Assembly: GCA_933207985.1 (NCBI GenBank)
Contig: OW240916.1
Span: 299,318,451-299,382,450, forward strand
Direction of reading: 5' to 3'
Source of the DNA: Pelobates cultripes
Taxonomy: Eukaryota; Chordata; Amphibia; Anura; Pelobatidae
Length of the DNA: 64,000 nt
Made by a program: the position numbers and the translations under genes. This document shows, piece after piece, positions 13,441 through 26,093 of the stretch; positions within the stretch are counted from its first letter, which is position 1; every line of letters begins with the position of its first letter. The notes under the pieces are model-generated. The model did no database searches. It saw nothing but the letters and a program-made list of their open reading frames with translations, and was not told where the DNA came from.

Positions 13441-14795
13441 GCAACCGTGTTAGTACCTGAGAACTGATTAGTCACAATTACCCACTCTTGCTATAAAGAG
13501 TAGATATGAAATAGCTATCGTCAGCTGCATTTGTTGCTTTCTAGAAAACAACAGGTAATGATGGGGGTTATTGTGATCTCAGACAAAAAGATACCTGTAA
13601 TATGGGAAACAGTTCACGCAGGATCATGTTTAGGAATGATCTTTATAATACCAGATTAGAGAGTACAAAGTTCCAATTTAGTAGTCTTGAAATACCACTC
13701 CAAATATGGACTGGGTGACTGAAGATGGTGAAAAAAGCTGTCCTAGTAAACTCTGGAATGGAGGACCACAGCTTAGTCACCCTTAAACCAGTGAGTTCAC
13801 AAAAACTGCATGGTGGGTTATCCCTGTGGTCAACATGTATCGATATGCATCTTTGTAGGACTAGCTAATGTCTCTAATGCAAAGATGAAGGGCTCAGATA
13901 GAATTTCAATTAGCCGAGTTTCCTATGATTTACAGAGTCTACATCAAGTAATTGATCCCTTAGCTCCTAATGCTCGCTTAACGTCCTTCTTCTAACCGTA
14001 CAGCAACCTTTACCACAACCCAGCTGGTAAAAACACTAAGGCTTTTGTTCAGATACAATTTATTACCTTAAATGCCAAACCTCAGTAATGTTCTTGTTGG
14101 ATGCCTTCTCTCCATCACTCTCAAACAGCATTTGACAAATTGTTAAATTCTGAAGTGTGAAAATTCAATTTCCAATTATTTTGAAATAGTGAACTGTTGT
14201 ATGTTGGGTTGAGCTTTCATATTGAACACATGGCTGGCGTCTTTTCTGTTTTTGCTGAACAGTAAATATGTGTGGGAATTTAATTTTATATCTTAACAGA
14301 ACCTGTTTTAGCTGAACATCGTTATGCCAACACTTTAAACAAATCCTAGCATTATGACTAATTCTATTAGGTCTGTAGTTGTTGTTAAAATTTTTTAGTA
14401 TTTTAGGTGTTATTATTTTAACTTAGCTATAAAACATTTTAAAGAAAATAATCATAGCACTCTAGTTACGTACTAATATTGCAGCTATAATTTGTGAATA
14501 GAACAATGAATGTGCATGCCAAAACTTTGATTCTGCTAAATTATATAGTGTTTCCCAAATTATTCTGCCAATTGTCCCCAGGGAGCCGAGGCACTAAAGG
14601 GAAAACTCGTTTTTGAAAAATTGCAATTTGGTCGAATTGGTGATTAGAAGGTCCCATATTTCGGCATTTTATAGCCACCCCATTATATTCTTTAACCCCT
14701 CCCATCTCTTCCTGTGCAGGAGATTGGATTGATATATAGAAACTCCAGTTTTAGTTGCCTCTCATCAACAATTCCTTGCAACTGTTCTTACATTC

Positions 14796-14873
14796 ATAAT
14801 GCTGACAAAGCATTAGGGGAGATGTAGTCCAAAACATCTGGAGTACCAAAGGTTGCCTATCCCTGCTCTATAA
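14796..14873. mobile_element. Partial ACATCTGG foldback MITE
   Basis: The segment from TGCTGACAAAGCATTAGGGG through AACATCTGGAGTACC to GGTTGCCTATCCCTG matches the right half of the second element at 9981-10131. The left half is missing. Confidence 0.6.
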
Positions 14874-15912
14874 CTTTAGGAAAAAGGTGGCAGAAATGTC
14901 AACAGGCACCTTTGAAGACTTAATTGTTTGGCTGCACATATTAAATTGAAATTATTTATTACTTTACAAATGGAACCCTTACTAATATGCCACCGGTCAG
15001 ACCCATGGAAGCATTGTTTCAAAAAGTAAGAAGTTGACTTTAAAGTCTGTTAATTATTGCAAAGTGATCTTTCCCTGACTCCCAAATACTACAGTTTATT
15101 CATTACTATTGTTTCTATGACCCGTAGTTTAAGTGTGACTTAACTTGGCATTTGTACAGCAGACTCTTTTGTATGGTATTCTCCCAGTGTCGACTCAGAA
15201 ACGGCGGGAGTTCAACATAGGTTAGATAAATGTTTGAAATGCACTGTTTATGATATATCATGTTCGATATGCTTGTTTGGAAACGTTACATTTAATGGCA
15301 TGCATTTCTTTTCCATCTTTTTACATAGATGTAAAACAGGAAAAATTTTATAGTAATTGCGTTTAGATTCACTTTTAAATTATGTTTACGCTGATAAAAC
15401 ACCAGAGATTTCATGGCATGTAATTTTTACTCATTTAGGTGGTAATACCCTTTTAGTGCACCAACATGGCCGAATGTAGCAACTATGTAGAAAGGGAGAA
15501 ATTCCGATCCACACATTCCCATGCTGTAATATGTGAGCAGGTGGGAAAACATTGCTTATCTGGTGATTTAAAGAGCAAATGCCCATGTTTGTGCTACACA
15601 TTTTCCATCGACTTTCTTCTTCAGTTTTTCTTTAAATAAAAAAAAGTGACAGACAGGACCTTAAATAGCTGCGAAAACACTAGAGCTTATGTAGAGAACA
15701 CCTGTGATCCAAATACCCCAAGTTGATGTGTCTTGGTGACATCTATGTCGACAGTACAGTGACACCTGCAGCATGATTGGAGACTCTATATGTATCAGAC
15801 AGAATGTTTAAGTTTATGTAATTGGTGACAGACTAGTTTTGTAATGCGTAATTACATTCGGTTTGTTTCTGGCAAAAGAACAAGCTTTTTTCAAACCATT
15901 AGATGGGATAAA

Positions 15913-16064
15913 ATAACTCGAGATCAATCCAGGGCCTCATACAATCATAAAACAAACCAGTTGGGGTTATTAATTAAATCTAGAATCTATAACTCAAGAT
16001 CAATCCAGGTCCTCATACAATCATAAAACAAACCAGTTGGAGTTATTAATTAAATCTAGAATCT
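15913..16064. repeat. 76-bp tandem duplication
   Basis: Two copies at 15913-15988 and 15989-16064 contain AAACAAACCAGTTGG and differ at only a few positions, for example GGGCCTC against GGTCCTC. The flanks show no further copies. Confidence 0.9.
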
Positions 16065-16215
16065 TGAGGAATTGAAAAAGAATTTCACATTTAAGGCCAA
16101 AATAGCCATATTGGAAAATGCTGCTATGAAAGTAAGCTATTTTCTAACTTGGCTACTTTTGCCCAAAATTCAAATTTTCCTTGTCAACTTTCCACACTTA
16201 CCAGTTCATTTACTA
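16062..16215. mobile_element. Palindromic element, GAATTTCAAATTTAAGGCC family
   Basis: The left arm AGAATTTCACATTTAAGGCC is followed by CAAAATAGCC. The right arm has GGCTACTTTTGCCC and AAATTCAAATTTTCCTTG. It abuts the 76-bp tandem repeat. A weaker related palindrome may lie at about 17478-17615. Confidence 0.5.
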
Positions 16216-19200
16216 ACAAGCACAACTTTAGGAAATATTTGATAGTATAATATATTATAATACTCATTAACCCCTATTTAGGTGAGTTGTCCACAACTAG
16301 GATCGAGTTGCTAATTTTTTCTTTAAAAAAACCCAAAACCACATGTTCTGACAGTCACAATACATACAATAAGTTTGCAAAATTTTTTTGGTGGTTTTTC
16401 TCTTTGATCTGGGAGATTTGTAATAACCTATATTATACTGTGCTATTTTACATATTCACGATTGTCGGGACGTAACTATGAATTCAGCTTTTTTTTCCCC
16501 TTAGATTTTTCTCCAAAGCATTAGAGTTACATGTCATTGTTCTTGAAAGTATTATGTATTGTTTGTGGATCTGCTCCATTAAACATGCTATGAACTTAAT
16601 TCACTTCTCATCGATATCATAGTCACAAATTTGACTTTTTATGGCAGTAACAGTGTATTTCCCCAGTCCATACCAGCATTGTTTGCTGTCTCCTGGGAAG
16701 TCCAATTAAGGCATCCATTGCCAGTGAATGCCTCTAATGCCTGGGAATTGTAAGGAGACAACTGTGACTAAAAATTGATTTACAAGCTGGGTTTGTTACA
16801 AAAAAATGCAACCCTCTCATTTAAAAAGAATTTAGTGTTTCGTCAGCTTTATCTAACAATAGCAGAGTTTTTATGCCAAATTCCTTTAAATTATTAAAAA
16901 GAGACCTCAGCCTAGATCACTGTATAAAACATGTTTCATTTTGTTTAAAAATTCTGTGGATAGTAAAATTACAGGGGATGGCTTTGCAGATCACCCTAAT
17001 GATAATAACAGTTTGAAACAAATTCCCTTTTTTGTGGCTTTGTCTGTTGTACTGTAGATTATTTTGAAAGAGTATACCGGTATTTCATCCTCGAGTTTGG
17101 TTCTAAATCATCCTATAAATATGCAAAGCATTATTTTTTTAAGCCCCCTTTAGATGAAAAGGTTACATTAGGGCACAAGATTCTCCACCATTGTTACTGG
17201 TTAAGTACATTGTTGACAGACTCCATCATCAGTGATTATGTGCAGATTTTCTCGACTATGTCATTATTGCCAAGTGATGTGACTGATAGGCTGGAAATGG
17301 CTATTTAATTTTCTTGACACTTTTGCTCTGCGTTGGGGCAGGACAACTGGTTGCTCTGCATCTCTTATAGGAATGCAACCTGATAACCCAAAGCTTACCC
17401 CTCGCAGTTTTAGAACATACAATATACTTGGAGAACTAACAGATCTGCTGAAAACTTAAATTTTAAAAATAAAATAAATATGTATAGATACATTTAAAAT
17501 TTAATGCCAAAATACCTCAGCTGGAAAAATAACGAAGTTTAAGATTTTCAGCTAATATACAATAAATTTTAGATTTTGTTTTCAGATTGTCCATGTTGAC
17601 ATAGAATTCACATCCTGTTGTCAAAACTCCACACTTCCGGTTTGAATGAATAACCTCCTAAGTTTTAGCAGCTTGGTCGTGGCTGACACTGTGGTTTTAC
17701 AAAGACCAGGCTACGCCAAGCCAGCTGCCAAGTTAACACAACTCATATAAGGTAAACTTAGCTGGAACTTGGCACGTTCATAGCTGATTCAGATAAATTT
17801 GTCAGCTCTCTCCTAATGTAAACATTGATCTTAATAGGATCTGAGGTGATAGAGGATCATAACAAGTCCACTTGGTGGGACCTGGACAACTTTAGTGAAC
17901 ATCTAAGTTGTTGGATTTGTATGTAGCAGCAATCCTCTTTTAGACTGATTTTCCTCCAAATTTGGATTTAGTAAATAGATTCACTGCATGATAAGCCAGG
18001 TAATGATTGGTTTGACTTGCACACTGGGTACATCAGATTGATATTTATCCCCGGAGACTGTGTATTTTATATCTGAAATATCAGCTGTAAAAAAATTAAG
18101 AAGAAATAAGAAGGAACCTTTGTGAACGCATTCACCCTTTGACATGATTAATCTAATGGGTGTACATAAATCTGCTAGAACAGCTATGATAAATACATTG
18201 ACAACATATGCAGTTAATTTGTACTAAATCACGTTTTGCTTGTAGTACATATATCTTGATACATGCTTATTTTCATTGAGAGCTGCTGGGTTTGGAATCT
18301 GGAACCAAGATTGCAAAACTCTATAGTCAGAGGTGGTGGAGTGCCATTTAAATGGATTCACTTAGTGAAGACCCCCCTTCAACAAAATGGAATCTTTGTC
18401 TATTTTAAAGTGAAAATTAACCTTTTTTTATCAAGATGTATCCATAATTTGGAATTAGTAAACCCCTTTCTCTTTGGACTGAATTTTTTTGTCCTCATGG
18501 GAATAGAATGATTGCAAGACGTGGTAACAACTTCTGCCTGTTCTAACTCTTGTTCAACCAGACCAGGTTAGTCCTTTGAACAAAATGGCTATCAGGGAAT
18601 TATGGGAATTGAATTTTAGCAACAACTGGATATAGTCATTTACCTTCCAGTGTTAAGGCTGTTTATTTGATAATTTTTTTTTTTTTTTTGTGAAAAAAGC
18701 ACAACCTATTAAAATGATTTATTGCTTTCCTAACAAATAAAGAATAAACTGAGACATTACATACATTATGCTAAAGCTGTGTAATATTTGCTTTGGAAAC
18801 AATTCGGTTTCTCTTTTGAAATTCCAGTTTCCCAGGACATTAGTGAACGTGTATGTAATGTGAACATAACATTGTGGGTTTCTGCTTACGAATCTCTGAT
18901 TTATCCCAACATTTTTCTAAGATACTGCTTCATTAAGTATATTGCTGAATAAAAAACACATGTTCTTTTTGGATTATTTGCCACACAGATGTAACTACAG
19001 TCTGTGTGTCGATCCTCTAGTACATTATGTCAGGACTTTGTAAATGGCATTTTGTCTGCCAGTTACAAAATGTGGGTGTGTGGTGGTTAGGGAGGATGGG
19101 AGGAGGGCAAAATGGAAAAAAATAATAAATGTGTATACATTGCTCAAATGTTGATTTCTATCCAAAGCTAAAACTGGCATACTGAACATACAGATAGGAA

Positions 19201-19681
19201 ATCATCAAATGATAAAATAACATCTTCGTCTGTCACGCCATTATACCTTTACTAAAGGCACCTTTTAATATCCCAGGCCAAATCATTTTAGGAGTCCTTA
19301 GTTGAAAACTAAAACTGTGAGCGCTAATGCTATTGGACAGAATTCCACTAAAATACAATACCACAAATATATCATTTTTGTTTTGGTTTATGAAAAAGAA
19401 AAACATTTAGTAATATTTGCTAAATTCAAATAACATTAATGAAGAACATAATCATACTATAGAAAAAAAAATTGGAATTCATAGAATGAAAAACAGCAAC
19501 AATTTGAAGAAAAGGAGAGAAATTAAAACATAAATACATTTCAAAGGGTAATTCCAAAAAATAAGACTGTATGGGTCCATGTTATGGTCTGCATGAAGAA
19601 GAGTTTGTAATTCTAGGCAAACCTAAATGTTTGCCCAATGTGCATTATCCTACGTGACTAAATATAGTAGACTACTTTGTG

Positions 19682-19963
19682 ATCCCAAGTAGAGATGTCG
19701 CGAACCGTCCGCGAACTTCTCGCGAACGGTTCGCCACAAACCATTCGTGGCGAACTCCGGTCAGCTGACACATCCCGGCCAATCTCCGGCAGACCCTCCC
19801 TCCCAGACCCTCCTACTTCCTGGACAGCATCCATGTTGAAGGCAGGGAGGGTCTGCTGGAGATTGGCCGGGATGTGTCAGCTGACCGGAGTTCGCCGCAT
19901 ACGGTTTGTGGCGAACCGTTCGCGAGAAGTTCGCGGACGGTTCGCGACATCTCTAATCCCAAG
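19682..19963. mobile_element. hAT-type MITE with 8-bp target site duplication
   Basis: The element proper is 19690-19955 (266 bp). Its ends are TAGAGATGTCGCGAAC and GTTCGCGACATCTCTA, part of near-perfect arms of about 120 bases. It is flanked on both sides by ATCCCAAG (19682-19689 and 19956-19963). An 8-bp duplication with TAGAG-type termini is the signature of the hAT superfamily. It is much richer in CpG than its surroundings and has no transposase. A 103-codon ORF across it is an accident of the palindrome. Confidence 0.9.
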
Positions 19964-21524
19964 GTGCCTAAAACTACCTTACACTCAACAGAAGAAATTC
20001 AAGTAAATCACTAAAATTAATTTCTATCAAGTTATACAAAGATCTTTGACATTCATTGATTTAAATCCAGTCATATCTGGAATATATTTCTGGAGATTTT
20101 TTTCAATTGCGTTGTTTGTTAAAGCAAAGTATCGTAACCTATTATTTTGGTTATGAACTTTTATATTGCATTTATATAGCGTCAACATATTCCTAAACAC
20201 TTTATGCAACAAATTTGAAATGTGATATAATTTGAATTTCCATAGCATACTTACTCTGCAGCATAGCAACCACTAACAAAATCATATTCTGAAAGAGATC
20301 AGTTTCAAGCTAATATCATACTATGGTGGAAATGTACTTTATAAAGTATGGAAAATGTGTATGAATCATATATAGAGTGCACCTAAGGATATGAGAATAG
20401 TTTCCAATTAACTGCTTGCAGCTGGCTAAATCTGCAGACTGATAAAAGCCTTGTTAATACAAGTTTTAGTTGGACGAGGAGAGCAAGTGTGCTTGAAGTA
20501 TTTGTAGGTCCATTGTTCTCTTTAAAGACTACTCTACACCCCGAGGCTACAAAGGAAATCATTTCAACAAAGGTATGGATAGACAACAATAAGGATTATT
20601 GTTTAACTTACTTGCACAGTGAAGGGTAATCAAATCATTACCCAAATGACTTGGCACTCAAAGGCTTTTTTCCTTACTTTGGACACAACATCACATACCG
20701 TGCTAAATCAATTGCACTACAACAGCAATTAAGCAAGAACGTTGATTACTTCTCTTTAGGTTGCTTTTCATTTATATATATATATTTTTTGAGAATGTTC
20801 TTATGTAGTGCTTATATTCACCTTTAACAAGGTTGTGATGAAATATTTAGGACGAACAACATTAGTAAATATTTATAGCAGATCTCTTCCCTACGCTGAA
20901 TTGAGTCCAGTTTCGTCATTTGACATGCTACAATAAAGACACATTTCATTAACTTCATTAAGAAAAGGAAATAAAGTAACAGTAAACTCATGATCTCTGT
21001 AGCCACTGTACATGTGTTGAAGTATTTGTGAGACCGTGACTTCTAACCGGGCTGATGGTACGCAGATGTTCATATGGAGACAAGTGCAGATGTTTCATGC
21101 TAAAACGAACCTTTGTATCAAAAATAGAATAGATAAAATAATATCAGTTCCAGGATATATCTATACAGCTTCCCCTTGTTTTTCTGGAATCAGGAAAGTG
21201 TAGGCTGATGAATAGCCTGTTTTTTTTTCCTTTTTTTTTTTCTTTTTTATACTGCAGTTCTGAAATATATGTTCAATGCAGTTATGAAGGTATTTCCAAA
21301 CAGGCATACTGGGGGATATTTATCAAGTTTTATGAAAGGTGGAGGTTAAATTCCATCATTATTTATTAATCGTATTTATTAAAGTGATCTAAAATGTGAC
21401 AATTTTCTCGATAGTAAATTTCTCCAGTGTTTGCAGAAATTTCCATTTCAGAAGACCAGTAAATTTACAGTGGTGGTAAAATTCATATATCTGTTGGACT
21501 GGAAATAAAAAAAATTATAGTTAC

Positions 21525-21845
21525 ATTGTTACATAGACTAAAAAAAGACTTGCATCCATCATGTTCAGCCTTTTTCACAAAACGTGATCCAAAAGAAGGC
21601 AAATAACCCAGATTGAAACACTTCCCAATTTTGCAACAAACTAGGAAAACAGTTCATTCTCGACCCCAAAATGGCAGTCAGATCTCTCACTATATCAAGA
21701 AGTTATTACTCCACATATTAAAAATTATATACCTAAATATTATGTTTTTCGTAAGTATTCAGTTGATGTTTAAACATCTGTATAAACTCTGATAAAACCA
21801 CCCATACAGGCAAAGAATTCCACATCCTTATTGTTTTTACTTTAA
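21525..21845 (-). mobile_element. LINE 3'-tail fragment
   Basis: The segment from TAGTTACATTGTTACATAG through TCGACCCCAAAATGGCAGTC to AAAGAATTCCACATCC is the reverse complement counterpart of 48235-48563. Both end in GTAACTATGTAAC-like sequence on the LINE sense strand. The clade (CR1 or L2 type) is not certain. Confidence 0.65.
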
Positions 21846-22233
21846 AGAACCCTTTCCATTGACAAACTTAGACAAAATTATCACTATTGAAATTCTTTCA
21901 TTTTTCTCATTTGCATTTACATTGTCACAAGAAAATTTGAGTACATGTATATCATATCTCTAAACACTTTTCTGATCTAGCAGTTCAACACTTTTCAGAT
22001 CTAGCACTTCATGTTTCTGCTAAGGATTCAGTGAGCTTATGGTAGATATAAATTGACATGTGAACTATACATTAGAAATACAATACATCCACAAGTGTCT
22101 GTATCAATTGGATATATAAGAAATGATTGACCTGTTTTTTCCCCCCTATATATCTTCCATTTATATGGCAGCCTTTTAATTTGTATGACAACAATATCTC
22201 AAAATAATTAGCATTTCTGTTTTTCTTCCACAG

Positions 22234-22611
22234 TTACAGTACAAAAAAGTCCTCCTGTGAAGGGTTCACTATCTGGAAGAGTAACTCTGCCATGCTTTTT
22301 CTCAACAATGCCTACGTTACCACCAAGCTATAATATAACAAGTGAAATTCTGCGAATTAAGTGGACAAAAATTGAACAAAGTAGAGATGGAAAGGATCCA
22401 AAGGAAACAACCGTTCTAGTTGCCCAAAGTGGAGGTATTAAAATAGGCCAACATTACAGAGGGAGAGTATCTGTACCAAGTCATCCTGAAGATATTGGAG
22501 ATGCCTCCTTAACCATGGTTAAATTACGGGCCAGCGATGCAGGAGTTTATCGTTGTGAGGTCCTGTTTGGAATTGAAGATACTCAGGATACCATTTCCTT
22601 GGATGTATCTG
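22234..22611 (+). CDS. vcan: Versican exon 3: Ig-V domain of the G1 region
   Basis: This exon encodes the immunoglobulin V-type module at the N-terminus of the mature protein. The split codon from exon 2 gives Val, and the reading continues T-V-Q-K-S-P-P-V-K-G-S-L-S-G, close to human versican. Visible landmarks are the first Ig cysteine in TLPCFF, an N-glycosylation sequon NIT in PPSYNITSE, the core Trp in RIKWTKIE, the GRVSVP strand, and the second cysteine in DAGVYRCEV preceded by the usual D-x-G-x-Y-x-C. In lecticans this module interacts with link protein and stabilises the hyaluronan complex. It ends at 22611 before GTAAGG, phase 1. The frame contains no internal stop. Confidence 0.97.
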
Positions 22612-23565
22612 GTAAGGTTTGTAGTATGTATTTTATGTTCTAATAAGGAAAATAATCTTTTTCAGCTCTCGTTGATTTGCCATCTTTGTTGTATTGAAGA
22701 CAGGTTCTAATATAGGTGACCTATTTTCAGACAATGCTAAAAAAGTGTTGTCCACAATGACTTTTTTCTTGTGAACTTTTGATGTTTAAACCATTTGGTA
22801 ACTGACTCTATGCAATCTGCCTAGCTTCTAATAATAATAATTTACATCTGTTATTCATAACAGTAATTAGTGGCAGTCAAAGCAACATAACCACTGCAGC
22901 TTCCTTAGCCTACCACTGCTATCCAGGTTTGGAAGGATTGATATTTTATATTATGGAAGTATAAATTCTGCATAAGTTGTCTAAAGTGGATGGGAACTCT
23001 GGGTTTTGTCACACTACTGCCAAATGACTACATGAAATTTCAGGGGGTTAGTACCCTACATTACAGCAAAACCAATAGCAGTGAATATAATTACTTGGTT
23101 ACCAAGGATATAACAAGCAGGCCTATTACTACATCCAAGATTCTAATGCTTTGATAATTGTGGAAAAGAATCCCATAATTACTAAAATGGGTTTTCATGC
23201 ATGTGATTTTTACTGGATTCAACAGTTTGATGCTGCCCATGTGGTGAGCATCTGAGTTCAAAGTAACGTAAAAGAAATTTGGAAATGTCAAAGTGAAAGT
23301 TCTAACTTAATCTAGATGAACACCTTAGCCAGTAAGGTTAAAGGGGATCTGAAGGAAAAATACTTAATATAAAGGACCTAGAAGGCCTAATTGGTTATTA
23401 CCTGCCATCCCAGTTTATGGTTTTCTGGGTACAACTGCATACATTATCTAGGACTACTTTTTCAAACTGCAATGCTGTGAGCTGTCATAGTAAACATGAT
23501 GGCACAATGTTCTAATTTTATAACTAGAACATGGGTTTATAGAAAAGATCTCCAGAGAGAAAAAC

Positions 23566-23587
23566 ATATATATATACATATATATAC

Positions 23588-23629
<42 letters not shown>
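23566..23629. repeat. TA/CA microsatellite
   Basis: Runs of TATATACATA and a pure TA tract. Several spurious ORFs rich in Ile and Tyr arise from it. Confidence 0.95.
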
Positions 23630-23634
<5 letters not shown>

Positions 23635-24140
23635 ACCAAATTAAAAGTGTTTTTAATAGAACTGTATTAAACCCAGAATTACATAATGTGTAATTCATAA
23701 TTAATAATTGTTTCAAGAGAATCAAGTGCTTTATATGCTCATACAGTAGTTATATGAGTATTTTCTCCAAACAAAGCTGATATCTTGTAATTCTGAGATG
23801 TATAACAGTGCCGACACAGAAAATCCAATTCAATATGCTTAAAGTGTGGTAGCACTCGCTAAAATTTCCATCCGTAGTGCCCCAAGACCAGGGTGGACCA
23901 TTCCCAATGTATCAATAAACATCAGTTTTATTGTGCAGCTTTCCTAATAATAACTGTTTCTAGTAGGTATTTTACCTTTCTAAATCAACATATAGAAATA
24001 TGATGAGAGCAGAGCACAAACATTTTATGTGATTGAAATATATTCTCTGTGCCTTAAAGGGTTACTCTGAGCAACATGACCACTTCAATAATTTGATTTG
24101 ATTTGAAATGGTCAAGGTGCTTGGAGTCTGTGTGTGCAGG

Positions 24141-24203
24141 ATTTCCTTCCATCCTTCCTTCCTTCCTTTCCCTCTCTCTCTGTCTCTCTCTCTCTCTCGC
24201 TTC

Positions 24204-24235
<32 letters not shown>

Positions 24236-24255
24236 TATTTCTTTCATTCTTTCTC
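24141..24255. repeat. CCTT/CTCT/CTTT compound microsatellite
   Basis: A pyrimidine tract in which CCTT, CT and CTTT units follow one another. The low-complexity Ser/Leu/Phe and Arg/Glu/Lys ORFs over it are artefacts. Confidence 0.95.
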
Positions 24256-24728
24256 ATACCAGAAAGGTTTGATAAACCAAAAACAATGTTTTCATAAACC
24301 ATGTCATCTGTGAAGAGCTGATGAAACCATTCTCGCACTGGGACTCATTCAGTGAAGGTTATCTATTTCCTAGAAGTGGTAAATCTTTCCAATATTTACC
24401 TAATGACATTTACAGACAGAAAACCCACTTTGAACCATGTGTTACCCACCTCTTTTATTAGTCAGTACAACATTAAACAATCCAGGTTTAAAAGGTTAGG
24501 GATGTACTGCAGTCACCTTGGTACTGGATGGATTGAGGATATTTCATTTTCAACATTGGTGAATCACTCAAATATTTTCTTAATGACAATCACAAACTGT
24601 GAACCCCTACTGAACCCAGGATTACACACTATTCACATTAATCAGCAAAGTATGAGTAATTCATGTTTAAAAGTACAAAACAAAGATTGAATTCACGTTG
24701 TACCACACACAGTACCTGATGGTCTATG

Positions 24729-24878
24729 AGTCTAAGTAAGAATTTAAAGTGAATTCAAAGTGAAATTCAAATTTAAGGCTACAATATGTGATCTGAAAAC
24801 AGAATATTTTTGCAATTCAGCTATATTGACCTTACATTTGAAATTTACTTTGAATTCTCACCTTAGTAACTAACTCTG
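24729..24878. mobile_element. Palindromic element, GAATTTCAAATTTAAGGCC family
   Basis: The left arm contains AAGTGAAATTCAAATTTAAGG. The right arm contains TACATTTGAAATTTACTTTG and ends AATTCTCACCTTAGTAAC. It is one of the cleaner copies of this family in the window. Confidence 0.65.
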
Positions 24879-25465
24879 TGTAAGCTAGCTCAGGACTCAG
24901 ACCTTTACAAATGAACTCCCAGACGATGTCTGTAAAATAGATTTCCTTTGACTCTTGAGTGTTGAAATGTGCCATATACTTTCTTTTTCCTGTAAATGTT
25001 GTAAAAGAAATGTATGACCACTTAACCTCTGCTTGTTAGTGCATGTCTCTGACTTGATAAGGGCAGACAATGTGCACAGTAATAAAAGTTTAATCTCTGA
25101 AAAGAAAAAAGATAAATTTTAGGTGTTAATAATAAGTTGTTGTTTTTTTTTTTTTTTAGAGAAATCTGTTCTTTTGCATATTTAGTCTTATACTGGATTT
25201 TATAAATCTATCACATTTCTTCTATATTCTTCTGAGTAAATGATAAAATAGTTATGGGATTAGATGTGTTGTCTTTTCTATTTTGGTGTCCCTCTTAGCT
25301 ATAAGAACAGAAAGTTTGATAGCTAAGATCCATAGCAATGCTAGCATTAAAGAATGTATAAACTGCTGTAATTGTGTGTAAAAATGTATGTAATATCAGT
25401 ATATGGAATTAACCTAACCACAGTATGTAAGTGCTGTTTTTAACAGGGTGTTTTTGATTTTATAG

Positions 25466-25640
25466 GTGTTGTGTTTCACTACCGCGCATCTACTGACAAG
25501 TACTCCTTGAATTTTGAGGGTGCTCAGAAAGCTTGTTTGGACAATGGTGCCAAGATTGCGACTCCGGGACAACTGAGAGCTGCATATGAAGACGGATTTG
25601 AACAATGTGATGCTGGCTGGTTGGCTGATCAAACTGTTAG
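25466..25640 (+). CDS. vcan: Versican exon 4: Link module 1, first part
   Basis: The 175-bp exon starts after TTTTATAG; its first two bases complete a Gly codon with exon 3. The protein begins VVFHYRAST, the usual opening of Link module 1 in versican. It includes A-x-KAC (first Link Cys), ATPGQL, and [17 protein letters not shown] (second Cys). Length and both boundaries equal those I recall for the human exon. The Link (PTR) fold binds hyaluronan. It ends within an Arg codon (AG) before GTACAT, giving a phase 2 junction, the only non-phase-1 junction among the exons here. Confidence 0.97.
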
Positions 25641-25965
25641 GTACATTTTGTTGAAACTGTGAATGCTACAAACATTTTATGGTATTAATGGAAGCTCAAA
25701 TTAATTTCTCCATTGGCTAACCCTTCCAATGACTCATTCCATTCAGCAAGATAGGTTTTCAAATAAAAATATATACTTTATCACCTTTTTTTTATGCTGC
25801 TATACAAAGGCTGTCCATCTCTCAGAGATATATAGTCCATCATATGCCAAGAACTAAAGCCTCTCAGATATTTTTAGGAAATATTGTCATGAAGCTGAAG
25901 GGCTGTATATTTGTCTATGTATCAGTGATGACATGAGATGTAACACAAACTGTATGTTTTGATAG
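25641..25965 (+). other. vcan: vcan intron 4 (325 bp)
   Basis: Short phase 2 intron splitting Link module 1, with a GTACAT donor and a TTTTGATAG acceptor. No repeat or coding feature is seen. Confidence 0.95.
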
Positions 25966-26093
25966 ATATCCAATCCGGAACCCAAGAGCTAACTGCTTTG
26001 GTGATAAAAAGGGTAAAGAAGGGATTCGGACCTACGGACTACGCCCTACAGACGAGAAATATGATGTATACTGTTTTATGGATGATATACTTG
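25966..26093 (+). CDS. vcan: Versican exon 5: Link module 1, second part
   Basis: The 128-bp exon completes Link module 1. The split Arg codon is followed by YPIRNPRANCFGDK (third Link Cys), then G-I-R-T-Y-G and YDVYCFMDD (fourth Cys). The pattern agrees with vertebrate versican; the residue after the third Cys is Phe where I recall Tyr in human. It ends before GTAAGT at 26093, phase 1. With exon 4 it forms a complete four-cysteine hyaluronan-binding Link module. Confidence 0.97.

Larger units (their letters stand above)
8906..22233 (+). other. vcan: vcan intron 2 (13.3 kb)
   Basis: Phase 1 intron with GTAAGG donor and TTCTTCCACAG acceptor. No exon of a recognisable gene lies inside. It holds a palindromic family with arms resembling GAATTTCAAATTTAAGGCC (9250-9400, 11545-11730, 16062-16215), foldback elements at 9836-10131, a partial copy at 14796-14873, a MITE end at 13100-13440, a 76-bp tandem duplication at 15913-16064, a hAT MITE at 19690-19955, and a minus-strand LINE tail at 21525-21845. 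The rest is AT-rich sequence in which I see nothing further. Confidence 0.85.
22612..25465 (+). other. vcan: vcan intron 3 (2.9 kb)
   Basis: Phase 1 intron. It contains a TA/CA microsatellite at 23566-23629, a pyrimidine CTTT/CTTCC tract at 24141-24255, and a palindromic AATTTCAAATTTAAGG-type element at 24729-24878. A long T run (25144-25158) lies about 300 bases before the exon 4 acceptor. No other coding signal is seen. Confidence 0.9.

Noticed and set aside
19695..20006. 103-codon ORF rich in Arg and Ser
   Set aside because: It lies within the hAT palindrome and its flank; the length results from the CpG-rich arms.
20150..20215. Possible L2 tail (TTTATATAGCGTCAACATATTCC)
   Set aside because: It resembles the tail at 28812, but the match is short and degraded; too little to call.
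22257..22643. Independent 128-codon gene at the Ig exon
   Set aside because: The apparent start is a GTG inside exon 3 and the last codons are intron. It is part of versican.
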